A stretch of DNA of 47,216 nucleotides from Rubrobacteraceae bacterium (GTDB lineage Bacteria > Actinomycetota > Rubrobacteria > Rubrobacterales > Rubrobacteraceae). The translations under genes and the position numbers were made by a program. Below are positions 16,513 to 24,106 of this stretch, in pieces. The stretch covers positions 14,144 to 61,359 of the forward strand of contig JAUJNO010000002.1 of the NCBI GenBank assembly GCA_030448125.1. The letters run 5' to 3'. The stretch's first letter is position 1; the number at the start of each line of letters is the position of its first letter. Below the pieces are notes generated by a model, which was not told where the DNA came from, ran no database searches, and worked only from the letters and a program-made list of their open reading frames with translations.

Positions 16513-17292
16513 TTAGCCGTCGTCGGCGCTCGCGACGCCCACGAGCGACGGGTGTACTAGCCCGTTGCTTGCCACCAACCCTTCGCTCTCGTCCGGGTCG
16601 AGCCTGCCACCCCGGTGGTCGGTGACCTTCCCGCCCGCCTCCTCGACGATCAGCACGCCCGCCGCCACGTCCCACGCCGAGAAGCCCTGCTCGTAGCACC
16701 CGTCGAGCCTCCCTGCCGCGACATAGCACAGGTCGAGCGCCCCGGAGCCCAACCTCCTCATGCCCCGCGCCAACCCCGCGAACCTCCCGAAAAGGTCGAG
16801 GCCCATCTCCAGCTCCGCGGGCCGGTCGGCGAAGCTCGTTCCTAGGAGCGCCCGCGCCGGCTCGTCGGTGCCCGAGACCCTTGCGGGCTCACCGTTGAGG
16901 GTGGCACCATCCCCGCGTTCGGCGGCGTAGGTCTCGTTCGCCATCGGGTCATGCACCACGCCCACGACCACCTCGCCTGCCTTCTCCAGGGCTACGGAGG
17001 TGCAGAAAAAGGGTACGCCGTGTGCGTAGTTGGTGGTACCGTCCAAGGGGTCGACGATCCAGCGGGCGTTGCCTTGGCCCTCCGTCTCCCCGCCTTCCTC
17101 GGTCAGCATCCCGTGGTTCGGGAATGCCTCGCGTAAGACCTCCTCGATCTTCTGCTCGGCCTTCTCGTCTGCCTCGGTGACGAGGTCCGCCTCCCCCTTG
17201 TACTCGATCCGGTGTTGCCGGCCGAAGCCGTCTCGCAACACCTCGCCGGCTGCCTCCGCCGCCGCGACCGCCACCTCAAGCTCCCTCGTCAA
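16513..17292 (-). CDS. Inositol monophosphatase family protein
   Basis: A magnesium-dependent phosphatase of the IMPase/SuhB/HisN superfamily, acting on inositol phosphates, histidinol phosphate, NADP or 3'-phosphoadenosine phosphate in known cases. Motifs are GEADLVTEADEKAE, EEGGE, WIVDPLDGTTNYAHG and SAWDVAAGVLIVEEAGG, covering all metal ligands. The start is uncertain. The open frame runs to 17427, but its first residues come from tandem GCGGTCGAT repeats and have no ribosome site. I prefer TTG 17292, which places the first helix (ELEVAVAAAEAAGEVL) at the normal position; ATG 17391 is an alternative. The iteron-like cluster lies directly upstream. Confidence 0.85.
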   Translation of the reverse strand: MTRELEVAVAAAEAAGEVLRDGFGRQHRIEYKGEADLVTEADEKAEQKIEEVLREAFPNHGMLTEEGGETEGQGNARWIVDPLDGTTNYAHGVPFFCTSVALEKAGEVVVGVVHDPMANETYAAERGDGATLNGEPARVSGTDEPARALLGTSFADRPAELEMGLDLFGRFAGLARGMRRLGSGALDLCYVAAGRLDGCYEQGFSAWDVAAGVLIVEEAGGKVTDHRGGRLDPDESEGLVASNGLVHPSLVGVASADDG

Positions 17293-17389
17293 CTCTTCTC
17301 GGCCCTTCCACTGCTGAACGATACGTCTTCTCCATATGATAGCCCTCGAAGCCACGACGAGGGGAGTGGCGAGCGAAAGTCCGTAAGAC

Positions 17390-17598
17390 ATCGACCGCAT
17401 CGACCGCAGCAATCCGTTAGCGAGCAAAAGACCTGCAAAATGGTAGATTTTGTGCGGTCGATCCGCGGGCGATACTTATGGTGGCGGTCGATAATATCCC
17501 ATCCCAGGTCGGTAATTAGGAATAGTATCGACCGCGTAAAGTACCTGCAAATTCCTGTATTCGTACCGGTGCGGTCGATACGGACGATAACCTGCAGA
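17390..17598. promoter_or_regulatory. GCGGTCGAT iteron-like cluster
   Basis: Six exact copies of the 9-mer GCGGTCGAT or its complement occur in 190 bp: complement form at 17390, 17399 (tandem) and 17527, direct form at 17454, 17484 and 17571. Interleaved are ACCTGCAAA at 17431 and 17543 and ACCTGCAGA at 17590. The block is AT-richer than its surroundings and non-coding. It lies upstream of the phosphatase gene on the minus strand. It may be an operator array, a replication or transfer origin, or a set of recombinase-binding sites. ACCTGCAAA also occurs beside the tRNA attachment sites. Confidence 0.55.
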
Positions 17599-17696
17599 AG
17601 ATATTCTGCACCACATCTAGAGTCCTAATTCACCGGCCACCGGCTACCAAGACACGCTCAGGGCCACCCCAGAGGCCCTTGTAGTCGTACCTTAAG

Positions 17697-17785
17697 GGCA
17701 CCTTAAAATCCTTTAGAACCAACGCGGTGACCTTCTCCTCCCCTTTCTTCGTACCCGCCGGTCCTCGCGGCGTTTAGAACCGATT
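17697..17785. repeat. Non-coding repeat C, copy 2
   Basis: A diverged direct copy of 8279-8365, with CCTTAAAATCC, AACGCGGTGACCTTC, CCCGCCGGTCCTCGC and GCGTTTAGAACC. No gene is visible between the iteron cluster and the kinase gene. At 17848-17862 the sequence GATTCTTTCCGCCGC repeats the core of the island terminators and lies about 40 bases past the kinase stop. Confidence 0.45.
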
Positions 17786-17897
17786 CTTCCGTCCCTCAGA
17801 GAGCAGTGGTCAAGACCTACCCTTCTCCTGACCACGGCTAGATTCTTTCCGCCGCGTCTAAGAATGTCCCTTTTGTCCCTTGGCGCAAGCTCTTCGG

Positions 17898-19502
17898 TTA
17901 TTTCTTCCCCTTCTGCTCCGTCTTCTTCCCCTTCCGCTCCGTCTTGTCGGATACAGGGGAACCCGAGGCGGTCTGTATGGTGGCCGATGCCACCCGTGGA
18001 GTGGGTGCTTCTTGCCGTGAGCCGGCATCTACGCCGGTCGGTTCTGCTTGTACAGCCGCGGGGACCTGCTTCAGCCCTGCAGACTTTGATGCTGCTGGCT
18101 GGGCAGCAGGAACTCCTTGCGAGCCTGCAGCACCGACCAACGTCGGTGCTGCTTGTGTGGCGGCGGGAACTTGCTCTGGACCCGTGCTAACCGCGACGTC
18201 CACAGCCGCACCTTCTTCCACCGTCGTCCCCGGCTCGGGGTCCTGTTCGATCGCATAGCTCGCGGGTACGGCGTCGTTGGAGGCCTCGTTCCGGTCCCCG
18301 ATCTTGAGGCCTGCGTCGTCGGCGAGTGCGCCCTCCGCCTCTGGATCGAAATAGAGTTCGGGAACCTCTTGCGAGGTAGCAGGTGCCGCCGCTTCTTCCG
18401 TGGACGACGCCTCTTCCGAGCCGGACGTTTCTGGGGTGTTCAGGTCCTGCGTCAAAGCCCAAGCGAGGCCACCGAGCAGGAGCACCCCGCACAACGCCAT
18501 CGCCAGCGTGCGAAGAAGCCTGCCGCGTACTCTTGTGCCGCTCTTGAAGACCTCCATAGGCGACTTGGTGGGTGGTTTAATGGCTGTCCTTTTCGGCCGC
18601 TTCTCCCCAGTCGAAAGAAGTGGTGCAGCACTCATCTCCACCGTCGTCTTCTCCGCGCCCACGGCATGACGCGGGGAGAGACCGGATCGTACCCGCTCTA
18701 GACCGCCCGCCAACTCGGCCGCGCTCGCGTAGCGGTCCTCGGGGTCCTTGGCGAGGAGCCTCAACGTCAGGGTGTCCAAAGCCTCCGGGACCTCGGGGTT
18801 GGCTTCCCTCGGGGAGCGCGGAAGTTCCTCCACGTGCCTCGTGGCCAGGGCGACCGGGTCCTTGGCGCTGTACGGAAGCTCGCCTGTGAGCATCTCGTAG
18901 AGGACGATACCCAAAGAGTACAGGTCGCTCCAGGGGCCCACCGGCTCGCCCTTCGCCTGCTCGGGGGAGATGTAGCCCGGAGTGCCCAAAACGAGGCTCG
19001 ACCGAGAGCTCGTCGTGGTCACGCTAACGGCTCGGGCGATTCCGAAGTCGGTCACCTTAGCGTAGCCTGCCTCCGTCACGAGGATGTTCGGTGACTTTAT
19101 GTCTCGGTGTATTACGCCATTCTCGTGGGCTACGGAGAGAGCGTCGGCGATCTGGAGGGCGACCTCGACGACGGCGCCCGGATCGAGGGCTCCTTCCCGC
19201 GAAATCCAGTCCTTGAGCGTCCCTCCCGGCACGTGCTCCATGGCGATGTAGTAGGTGCCGTCCTCCGAGCACCCCCAATCGTAGATTGAGACGATGTTGG
19301 GGTGGTTGAGAGAGGCAGCACTTCTTGCCTCGCGCCTGAATCGCTTGACGAACTCCTCGTTCTTGGCGTATTTATCCTTGAGTACCTTTAGTGCAACGTC
19401 CCGGTTCAGGACTTCGTCATGGGCCGAGTAGACCTCGGCCATGCCTCCGCTGCCTAAGAGCTTACCGCGAGTATAGCGGTTGTCGAGGATAGTTTGCGGC
19501 AT
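17898..19502 (-). CDS. PASTA-type transmembrane Ser/Thr protein kinase
   Basis: A PknB-like sensor kinase of 535 residues. The cytosolic kinase domain (about 8-270) has the glycine loop LLGSGGMAEVY, ATP lysine Lys39, HRDIKSPN at 132 and DFG at 152, then TTSSRSSLVLGTPGYISPEQ as the activation loop. A basic juxtamembrane linker precedes a single helix (about 335-357, LAMALCGVLLLGGLAWAL). Outside lies an acidic linker, one PASTA-like domain (about 385-445), then a long Ala/Pro/Gln-rich tail ending in lysines. I chose ATG 19502 over the ORF start because it begins the kinase domain normally (MPQTILDNRY). One PASTA domain is fewer than in housekeeping PknB, so it is likely an accessory kinase. Confidence 0.93.
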   Translation of the reverse strand: MPQTILDNRYTRGKLLGSGGMAEVYSAHDEVLNRDVALKVLKDKYAKNEEFVKRFRREARSAASLNHPNIVSIYDWGCSEDGTYYIAMEHVPGGTLKDWISREGALDPGAVVEVALQIADALSVAHENGVIHRDIKSPNILVTEAGYAKVTDFGIARAVSVTTTSSRSSLVLGTPGYISPEQAKGEPVGPWSDLYSLGIVLYEMLTGELPYSAKDPVALATRHVEELPRSPREANPEVPEALDTLTLRLLAKDPEDRYASAAELAGGLERVRSGLSPRHAVGAEKTTVEMSAAPLLSTGEKRPKRTAIKPPTKSPMEVFKSGTRVRGRLLRTLAMALCGVLLLGGLAWALTQDLNTPETSGSEEASSTEEAAAPATSQEVPELYFDPEAEGALADDAGLKIGDRNEASNDAVPASYAIEQDPEPGTTVEEGAAVDVAVSTGPEQVPAATQAAPTLVGAAGSQGVPAAQPAASKSAGLKQVPAAVQAEPTGVDAGSRQEAPTPRVASATIQTASGSPVSDKTERKGKKTEQKGKK

Positions 19503-19916
19503 AAATCCTTTGTACCCGTTTCGCCCCTTACCGATGCACGCCAAGCCCCCTTATTACCAAACTGTTACCGAGATGTTATCCGACTTTGACCAGAGGCGAC
19601 CTGCTCCCTGGCTAGGCGCCGGCTGGGCGGAGGCAATGTACCTTGCAGACGCTTTTTTACCCCCGGTACTACGGATCGCAGGTTCACCCCACCGGGGGTA
19701 CCGGGGGTAGATTTGCGATTCGAGGTTGCCAAGCGCGCTCGTACGGCCCCTCCCATAGAGTATCCGCGTCCTCTTCTCCACTCATCGAGGAAGCGGCGGC
19801 GAGTAACTTCGAGCAGGTGGCTCGAGTGTCGGAGAGTGTTGGCTACGAGCTTCGGCGTCTCGTACGCGCTGGGGGCATCCTAAGGCTCCTCGCGTCGCAA
19901 CCTTCCCAGGAGTATA
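19503..19916. other. Intergenic region with left inverted repeat of the FUSC cassette
   Basis: No gene is supported. The 20-mer CACCGGGGGTACCGGGGGTA at 19690-19709 is repeated perfectly in inverted orientation at 21311-21330. A partial inverse copy, TACCCCCGGTAC, lies at 19666-19677, giving a local hairpin as well. Confidence 0.5.
19690..19709 (+). repeat. 20-bp inverted repeat, left copy
   Basis: CACCGGGGGTACCGGGGGTA is an exact reverse complement of 21311-21330. The two copies enclose the FUSC gene and about 1.64 kb. Similarity does not extend beyond the 20 bases on either side. Confidence 0.7.
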
Positions 19917-21077
19917 GTGACCGAGGCAGCAACCTGGCGAAGCGTGAGAGGACGGCCGCGCTTGAGCGACGCTAACCACTTCCCTGAGGTGAGGCGTCAT
20001 TTAGCATCGAGGTTCGGGCGCCTGCCGACCAACGCCTGGTTCATACTCCAGGCGGCCGCCGCCGCGGGAATCGCCTACTTTTTGGCCGCCAACTTGCTGG
20101 GCAACGAGCAGCCCTTCTTCGCGCCCGTCGCGGCGGTCGTCACTTTGGGCCTCGCGCCCGGCGAGCGTGGCAGGCGCGCCTTCGAGGTAGCACTGGGGGT
20201 CGTCATCGGGCTCGCGGTTGCCGATTTCATCGTACGCGGGATCGGCGTCGGGGCTGCGCAGATAGCAGTGGTGGTCGCCGTAGCCATGGCGGCGGCTGTG
20301 CTCATCGGCGAGAGGAGGCTGCTCGTGAACCAGGCCGCGATCTCCGCGATCCTGGTGGTGGTCATCCAATCCCCAGAGTCTGGATTCTCGCCCGATCGCT
20401 TCATCAACGCCCTGATAGGTGGAGGGGTCGCCCTCGCGATCAACCACCTGTTCCCGGTGAACCCCGAACGCTTGGTCGAGAGGGCCGCCAGGTCCATCTT
20501 CGAGGAGTTGGCCGCCGCGCTCGAAGAGGTGGCCGAGGCGCTGGTCGGCGGCGACCGCGAGCGAGCCCAGGCGTTGCTCGAAAGCGTCCGGGAGCTCGAC
20601 GAGCGGGTGAGGAGCTTCAACGAGGCGCTCTCCGCCGGCTACGAAACCGCCCGCCTTTCCCCGACGCGGCGCAGGTCCCTCAAGCACCTTGAGCTCTATG
20701 CCGGTGCGAGCATAAGTATAGAGCTCACGGTCATCAACACGCGCGTTCTGGCCCGCGGGGCGGCTAACACCCTGAGGCGCGAGGAGTCGGTACTGTCTGT
20801 CGTGCCGCAAGCAATCAGCGACCTCTCGCGGGCGGTGCGGGCTTTGGCTGATTACCTAGAGGAATCCGAAGGGGCCGAAGAGGTCCGGCGGTTCGCGTTG
20901 GAGGCGGCACGCGGCGCCACAGAGGCGCTCAAGGAGAGGCACGACCTGACCGTGACCGTCCTCGTGGGTCAAGTCCGCTCGATGGCCGTGGACCTCTTGA
21001 GGAGCACCGGCATGAACCAAGAGCAGGCCCTCGCCGCACTCGAGGAGGGAGCGCCTCGAAGATCGGCCGAAACCTGA
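19917..21077 (+). CDS. FUSC / aromatic acid exporter family protein
   Basis: A 386-residue inner-membrane protein. The N-terminal half (about 38-180) has five or six hydrophobic helices, including FILQAAAAAGIAYFLAANLL and the family-typical EQPFFAPVAAVVTLGLAPGE. Then come GERRLLVNQAAISAILVVVI and the conserved end of the domain, ALIGGGVALAINHLFPVNPE. The C-terminal half is a long cytosolic helical region with coiled-coil character (about 190-380). Relatives export aromatic acids. GTG 19917 follows CAGGAG. It is the only plus-strand gene in this part of the island apart from the integrase, and it lies between perfect 20-bp inverted repeats. Confidence 0.88.
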   Translation: MTEAATWRSVRGRPRLSDANHFPEVRRHLASRFGRLPTNAWFILQAAAAAGIAYFLAANLLGNEQPFFAPVAAVVTLGLAPGERGRRAFEVALGVVIGLAVADFIVRGIGVGAAQIAVVVAVAMAAAVLIGERRLLVNQAAISAILVVVIQSPESGFSPDRFINALIGGGVALAINHLFPVNPERLVERAARSIFEELAAALEEVAEALVGGDRERAQALLESVRELDERVRSFNEALSAGYETARLSPTRRRSLKHLELYAGASISIELTVINTRVLARGAANTLRREESVLSVVPQAISDLSRAVRALADYLEESEGAEEVRRFALEAARGATEALKERHDLTVTVLVGQVRSMAVDLLRSTGMNQEQALAALEEGAPRRSAET

Positions 21078-21376
21078 GGCACGTTGGTGCGGCGGCTTCT
21101 CAGGGAGAGGGGGCCTGTCCCGGGAGCGGCTGGCCAAGATGTGCAGCCTGACCGGAACCATGTGGGTACCGTCGAGAGGGCGGAGAGGAGCCCCAGCATA
21201 GTGGCAGCAGACAGGCTGGCTAGGGCTCCGTTACCACTCGGGTAGGCCTGTTTCTAACGTTGGAGCAGATCTCGCCCGGCTCTAAAGACGAGCGATCGTC
21301 CAGGCCGCTTTACCCCCGGTACCCCCGGTGAAAGCGATGCAAGAGGAAGACCATCTACGGCAAGACCAGGGCTGAG
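21078..21376. other. Gap before integrase with lost integrase N-terminus
   Basis: The last 45 bases (from about 21335) read in the integrase frame as KRKTIYGKTRAEV, typical of the N-terminal arm-binding part of tyrosine integrases. A TGA stops the frame just upstream, beside the right 20-bp inverted repeat (21311-21330). The beginning of the integrase gene has therefore been lost or displaced at this point. I see no other gene here. Confidence 0.5.
21311..21330 (-). repeat. 20-bp inverted repeat, right copy
   Basis: The minus strand reads CACCGGGGGTACCGGGGGTA, identical to 19690-19709. It lies precisely where the integrase N-terminal reading frame disappears, so it may mark the edge of an insertion carrying the FUSC gene. 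Confidence 0.7.
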
Positions 21377-22378
21377 GTGGGGGGGAAGCTCGCGAAGGCG
21401 CTCTCCGATCGAGAGGGCGGCCTTGTCTACGATACCAGGAGTCTGAAGGTCGGGGAGTACCTGACTGAATGGCTTTCGCGCTCTCTGAAGGGCACGGTGC
21501 GCGCTAGCACCTGCGAGCGTCACGAGATCAACATCCGCGTGCATATCGGACCACCTCTGGGGCGCATTAAGCTCAAGAATCTCACTCCGGCGCACGTGCA
21601 CAGGCTCCTTAGCGAGAAGCTAGATGCCGGGCTCGCACCGGCCACGGTGCGTAAAATTCACCCCACGCTCCACAAGGCGCTCTCTCAAGCCGTCTCTGAC
21701 GGCCTGATCCCCCGCAACGCCGCCGACGTGAAGGCACCTCGGCCTGCCCCCAAGGAGATGCGCCCGCTCTCCGAGGTCGAGGCCCGCGTGTTTCTAGAGT
21801 TCGCTAGAACGTCCGGCGATCGTTTCGAAGCCCTATATGTGCTGGCTATCAGCACGGGCTTGAGACGGGGCGAACTCTTGGGGCTCAGGTGGGACGATGT
21901 GGATTTGGAGCGCGGGACGCTACGCGTAGGGCGCTCCCTCGTGCGCGAAGGCGGTCGACACACCGTGGGCGAAACCAAGACTCGGCGCGGTCGGCGTCAG
22001 GTCAACCTCACGCCCCGGACGGTGAGCGTCCTTAAGTCACACCGCAAGCGCCAGCTAGAGGAGAGAGTCCGGCTCTCCGGGCTGTACGAGGATCAGGACC
22101 TTGTCTTCGCCACGAGCACGGGCGCCATCGTGAGTCCCGAGAACCTAGTCAAGCGGTCGTTCAAGCCGCTCCTGAAGAGGGCCGGGCTGCCGGAGATCCG
22201 CTTCCACGACCTCCGGCACACTTGCGCAACCATCCTGCTGGGCCGCAGCGTGCATCCCAAGCTCGTGCAAGAGCTACTCGGGCACGCCACGGTAGCCATG
22301 ACCCTCGACACCTACAGTCACTATCTCCCCTCGATGGGGGACCAGGCCGGCGGGGCGATGGGGGAGGCTCTGGGGTAG
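21377..22378 (+). CDS. int: Tyrosine recombinase / integrase, N-terminally truncated
   Basis: The site-specific recombinase of the tRNA-Ala island. From the GTG at 21377 the protein has 333 residues: a SAM-like core-binding domain (about 22-115) and a complete catalytic domain (about 125-325) with Arg163 (TGLRRGE), Lys201, HDLRH (His277, Arg280), LLGHA (His303) and nucleophile Tyr313 (DTYSHY). The arm-binding N-terminus is missing: in-frame remains continue upstream to a TGA near 21330. It ends 10 bases before a tandem GGTTGCTGCAC pair and 95 bases from the intact tRNA, the usual position for an integrase. It may be inactive without its arm domain. Confidence 0.88.
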   Translation: MGGKLAKALSDREGGLVYDTRSLKVGEYLTEWLSRSLKGTVRASTCERHEINIRVHIGPPLGRIKLKNLTPAHVHRLLSEKLDAGLAPATVRKIHPTLHKALSQAVSDGLIPRNAADVKAPRPAPKEMRPLSEVEARVFLEFARTSGDRFEALYVLAISTGLRRGELLGLRWDDVDLERGTLRVGRSLVREGGRHTVGETKTRRGRRQVNLTPRTVSVLKSHRKRQLEERVRLSGLYEDQDLVFATSTGAIVSPENLVKRSFKPLLKRAGLPEIRFHDLRHTCATILLGRSVHPKLVQELLGHATVAMTLDTYSHYLPSMGDQAGGAMGEALG

Positions 22379-22387
22379 TTTGGAGCG

Positions 22388-22409
22388 GGTTGCTGCACGG
22401 TTGCTGCAC
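22388..22409. promoter_or_regulatory. Tandem GGTTGCTGCAC pair, right end of island A
   Basis: Two adjacent copies of GGTTGCTGCAC lie between the integrase stop and the tRNA-Ala gene. The same pair occurs at 36198-36219 and 40291-40312, at the two ends of a different element. Direct repeats near an attachment core are typical arm-type integrase sites. ACCTGCAAAACG on the minus strand at 22462-22451 is a second shared motif. Confidence 0.6.
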
Positions 22410-22469
22410 GGAGCCTCTGACATCCTATCAGGGGCTCTTTCGCTTTCTTGCGTTTTGCAGGTAATAAGG

Positions 22470-22509
22470 GGGTGGACCCGACGAGACTCGAACTCGTGAC
22501 CTCTGCCAT
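22470..22509. repeat. Proximal attachment site within tRNA-Ala
   Basis: Identical over 40 bases to 5920-5959. It covers the 3' half of the intact tRNA, including the TGG-side acceptor strand, T-arm and part of the anticodon stem. Confidence 0.85.
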
Positions 22510-22545
22510 GCGAAGGCAGCGCTCTCCCAACTGAGCTACGGGCCC
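22473..22545 (-). tRNA. tRNA-Ala (CGC)
   Basis: On the minus strand the gene begins GGGCCCGTAGCTCAG and folds into a full cloverleaf. The acceptor stem GGGCCCG pairs with CGGGTCC with one G-U pair. The anticodon stem CTGCC/GGCAG encloses TTCGCAT, giving anticodon CGC. The T-loop is TTCGAGT. The terminal CCA is not encoded. It is the integration target of island A and remains intact. Confidence 0.92.
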
Positions 22546-22991
22546 AGAGAGACCTCAGCAATCCTAGCAGTTGAGCACCGGATTGCAAGGCAAAAGCCGA
22601 GCGGTTGGCCGCTAACAGCGGGTGATGCCGGGTTTGAACCAACGACCTCTGCCGTGTGAAGCTGCGGCGGAGCGTATCATACTGTTTCGCGATGTTTCGA
22701 GAACCACGCAGGAAAGCCGAATTCGTGTATCGGCGACTTTCCTAAACAACCGGCAACACGTTCGCGCCGGTGTGCTACCGGTGTACTGGTAGTGTAGAGG
22801 GAGCCGGGGAGATCCTCGCGGGACCCTCCCTCGACTCACTCTCCATAAGGACCGGTGCGAGGACCAACCCGATGGCGTTCGTCACGGTAGTCGACCCGGC
22901 GGGCGGTAGCCGCGGTGGGCGAAGAACTCGCGGGCGTCCCGGGACGGGCACGGCGAGCCGCGCGTGGCAGCGTAGCAGGATAGCGAGGGAG
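22546..22991. other. Junction between tRNA-Ala and the tRNA-Val element stack
   Basis: No gene is supported; the long plus-strand frame 22770-23570 is antisense to the next gene. The block contains a degraded tRNA-Val 3'-half copy (22620-22661). The bases after it, around 22665-22730, weakly resemble those after the two other tRNA-Val copies. Confidence 0.4.
22620..22661. repeat. Degraded tRNA-Val 3'-half copy (left edge of E3)
   Basis: 42 bases align to the 3' half of the intact tRNA-Val(CAC) at 40386-40427 with five mismatches; the final 19 are identical. The similarity stops in the anticodon stem, as for the other copies. It is the oldest-looking of three such remnants and marks the far edge of the tRNA-Val element stack. 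Confidence 0.7.
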
Positions 22992-23444
22992 TCAGCGGTC
23001 CAGGGCGGTGTAAGCGACGCTGGTCGCGCCCGCGTACACGAGGTGATGAAGGGCGTCGATGGCTACCTCCTTTGCCCCCCACTGCCAGAAGGGCGGCGCG
23101 ACACCCAGGGCCGGCAACATGACCTGCTCCGCGCCCCACACGGCCCCCAGGTGCGCCGCGGCGGCGCTGGACCCTTCGAGGCCGACCGCGCCGAGGAGCC
23201 CCCGGACGGCTCCCCACGACGTCCCGTAGCCCCAGTGGACCAGGTTCGAGAAGCGGGCCTCCTCCGCCTCCCCCTTGGGCTCGCTCACGCCCAGGACCTT
23301 ACCCGCGGCGTCCGCCGGGGCATTGCTTGCCTGGCGGCCCCGGATCTTCATCTCCAGCGTACTAGAGACCGTCATCGCGGCGGTGCCCGCGACACCGGCG
23401 AAGAGCCCCTTGCCCACGCTGGCGGCTACATCTCCAAGCTTCAT
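22992..23444 (-). CDS. Small membrane protein, unknown family
   Basis: About 150 residues. It begins MKLGDVAASVGKGLFAGVAG and has hydrophobic segments near residues 10-30, a middle region WGYGTSWGAVRGLLGAVGL and a C-terminal HHLVYAGATSVAYTAL. It may be related to DUF1440-like proteins, but I cannot assign a family firmly. The internal ATG at 23444 is chosen because GGGAGG lies four bases before it, while the upstream part of the frame covers the tail of another gene relic. It is the first intact gene of element E3. Confidence 0.65.
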   Translation of the reverse strand: MKLGDVAASVGKGLFAGVAGTAAMTVSSTLEMKIRGRQASNAPADAAGKVLGVSEPKGEAEEARFSNLVHWGYGTSWGAVRGLLGAVGLEGSSAAAAHLGAVWGAEQVMLPALGVAPPFWQWGAKEVAIDALHHLVYAGATSVAYTALDR

Positions 23445-23551
23445 ACTACCTCCCAAGGTTCGTTGAACTCCTGCGTCCTGCCGTTCGTCTTCCCCGACCG
23501 GAGACAGGACCGGCGGGTGTTTCCTCGTTTCTACCCGTCCGGATCCACCTC

Positions 23552-23815
23552 TCAATCGGTCAGGTTGTAGACCGTGACGAGCCGGCCCCAGCGCCAGGAA
23601 GTAGTTGTGCGCCTTGCGGTCTTAAAGTGCGCCCGTGAGCCACGGCAGCACCACGAAGGCCGGGCCGCTAAGGCGTTTGATCTTGCCGTGGGTGCGGAAC
23701 GTCACGTGGCGCTTGAAGGTCAGCGGCTGGTCGGTCAGCGCGTTGCTGAGGTCACCCTGGGCGTCGAACAGATAGGAAATCTTTCTAGTCGCGCCTCGGG
23801 AAGCGATCGACAGCC
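23552..23815 (-). pseudogene. Unrecognised protein, stop and frameshift
   Basis: The minus strand encodes ATRKISYLFDAQGDLSNAL, QPLTFKRHVTFRTHGKIKRL, then GPAFVVLPWLTGAL followed by a stop. A further frame continues RKAHNYFLAL and then TVYNLTD with a final stop at 23552. The segments read as one protein with a hydrophobic end, so a nonsense change and a frameshift have broken it. I do not recognise the family. Confidence 0.45.
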
Positions 23816-24106
23816 ACCACGCCGGAGGTGTGCCTCTGGAAGGTCGAGGGCTCGTGCCGCCGATGGGTTGCTCATGGGCCGGGGAGCGTGGTCGTTGGGC
23901 GACTCGCCACCTTCAGGACCAGAGCCCTCGAGCATCGGGGCTCGTCCCCCGAACCAGCAAACCACCGGGGGAGCCGTGCGCCCTCTCGAACACCCGCAGG
24001 CCCTGTCGGCCAGTTCGCAGCAGCCCAGACGGTAACATCGAGGAGGCCGCGTGTGGCCGGTCATCGCCGGCCAGAACGAGCCCGCAGAAGCCGGTACCGG
24101 TGCCCG
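23816..24106. other. Non-coding gap in E3
   Basis: I see no supported gene in these 291 bases. Open frames on both strands here have low-complexity Arg/Pro composition and no ribosome sites. Confidence 0.4.

Noticed and set aside
18117..18701. Plus-strand open frame opposite the kinase gene
   Set aside because: It is a shadow of the kinase extracellular region; no start signal or recognisable domain.
22770..23570. Long plus-strand open frame of 266 codons
   Set aside because: It is antisense to the small membrane-protein gene, Arg-rich, without a ribosome site.
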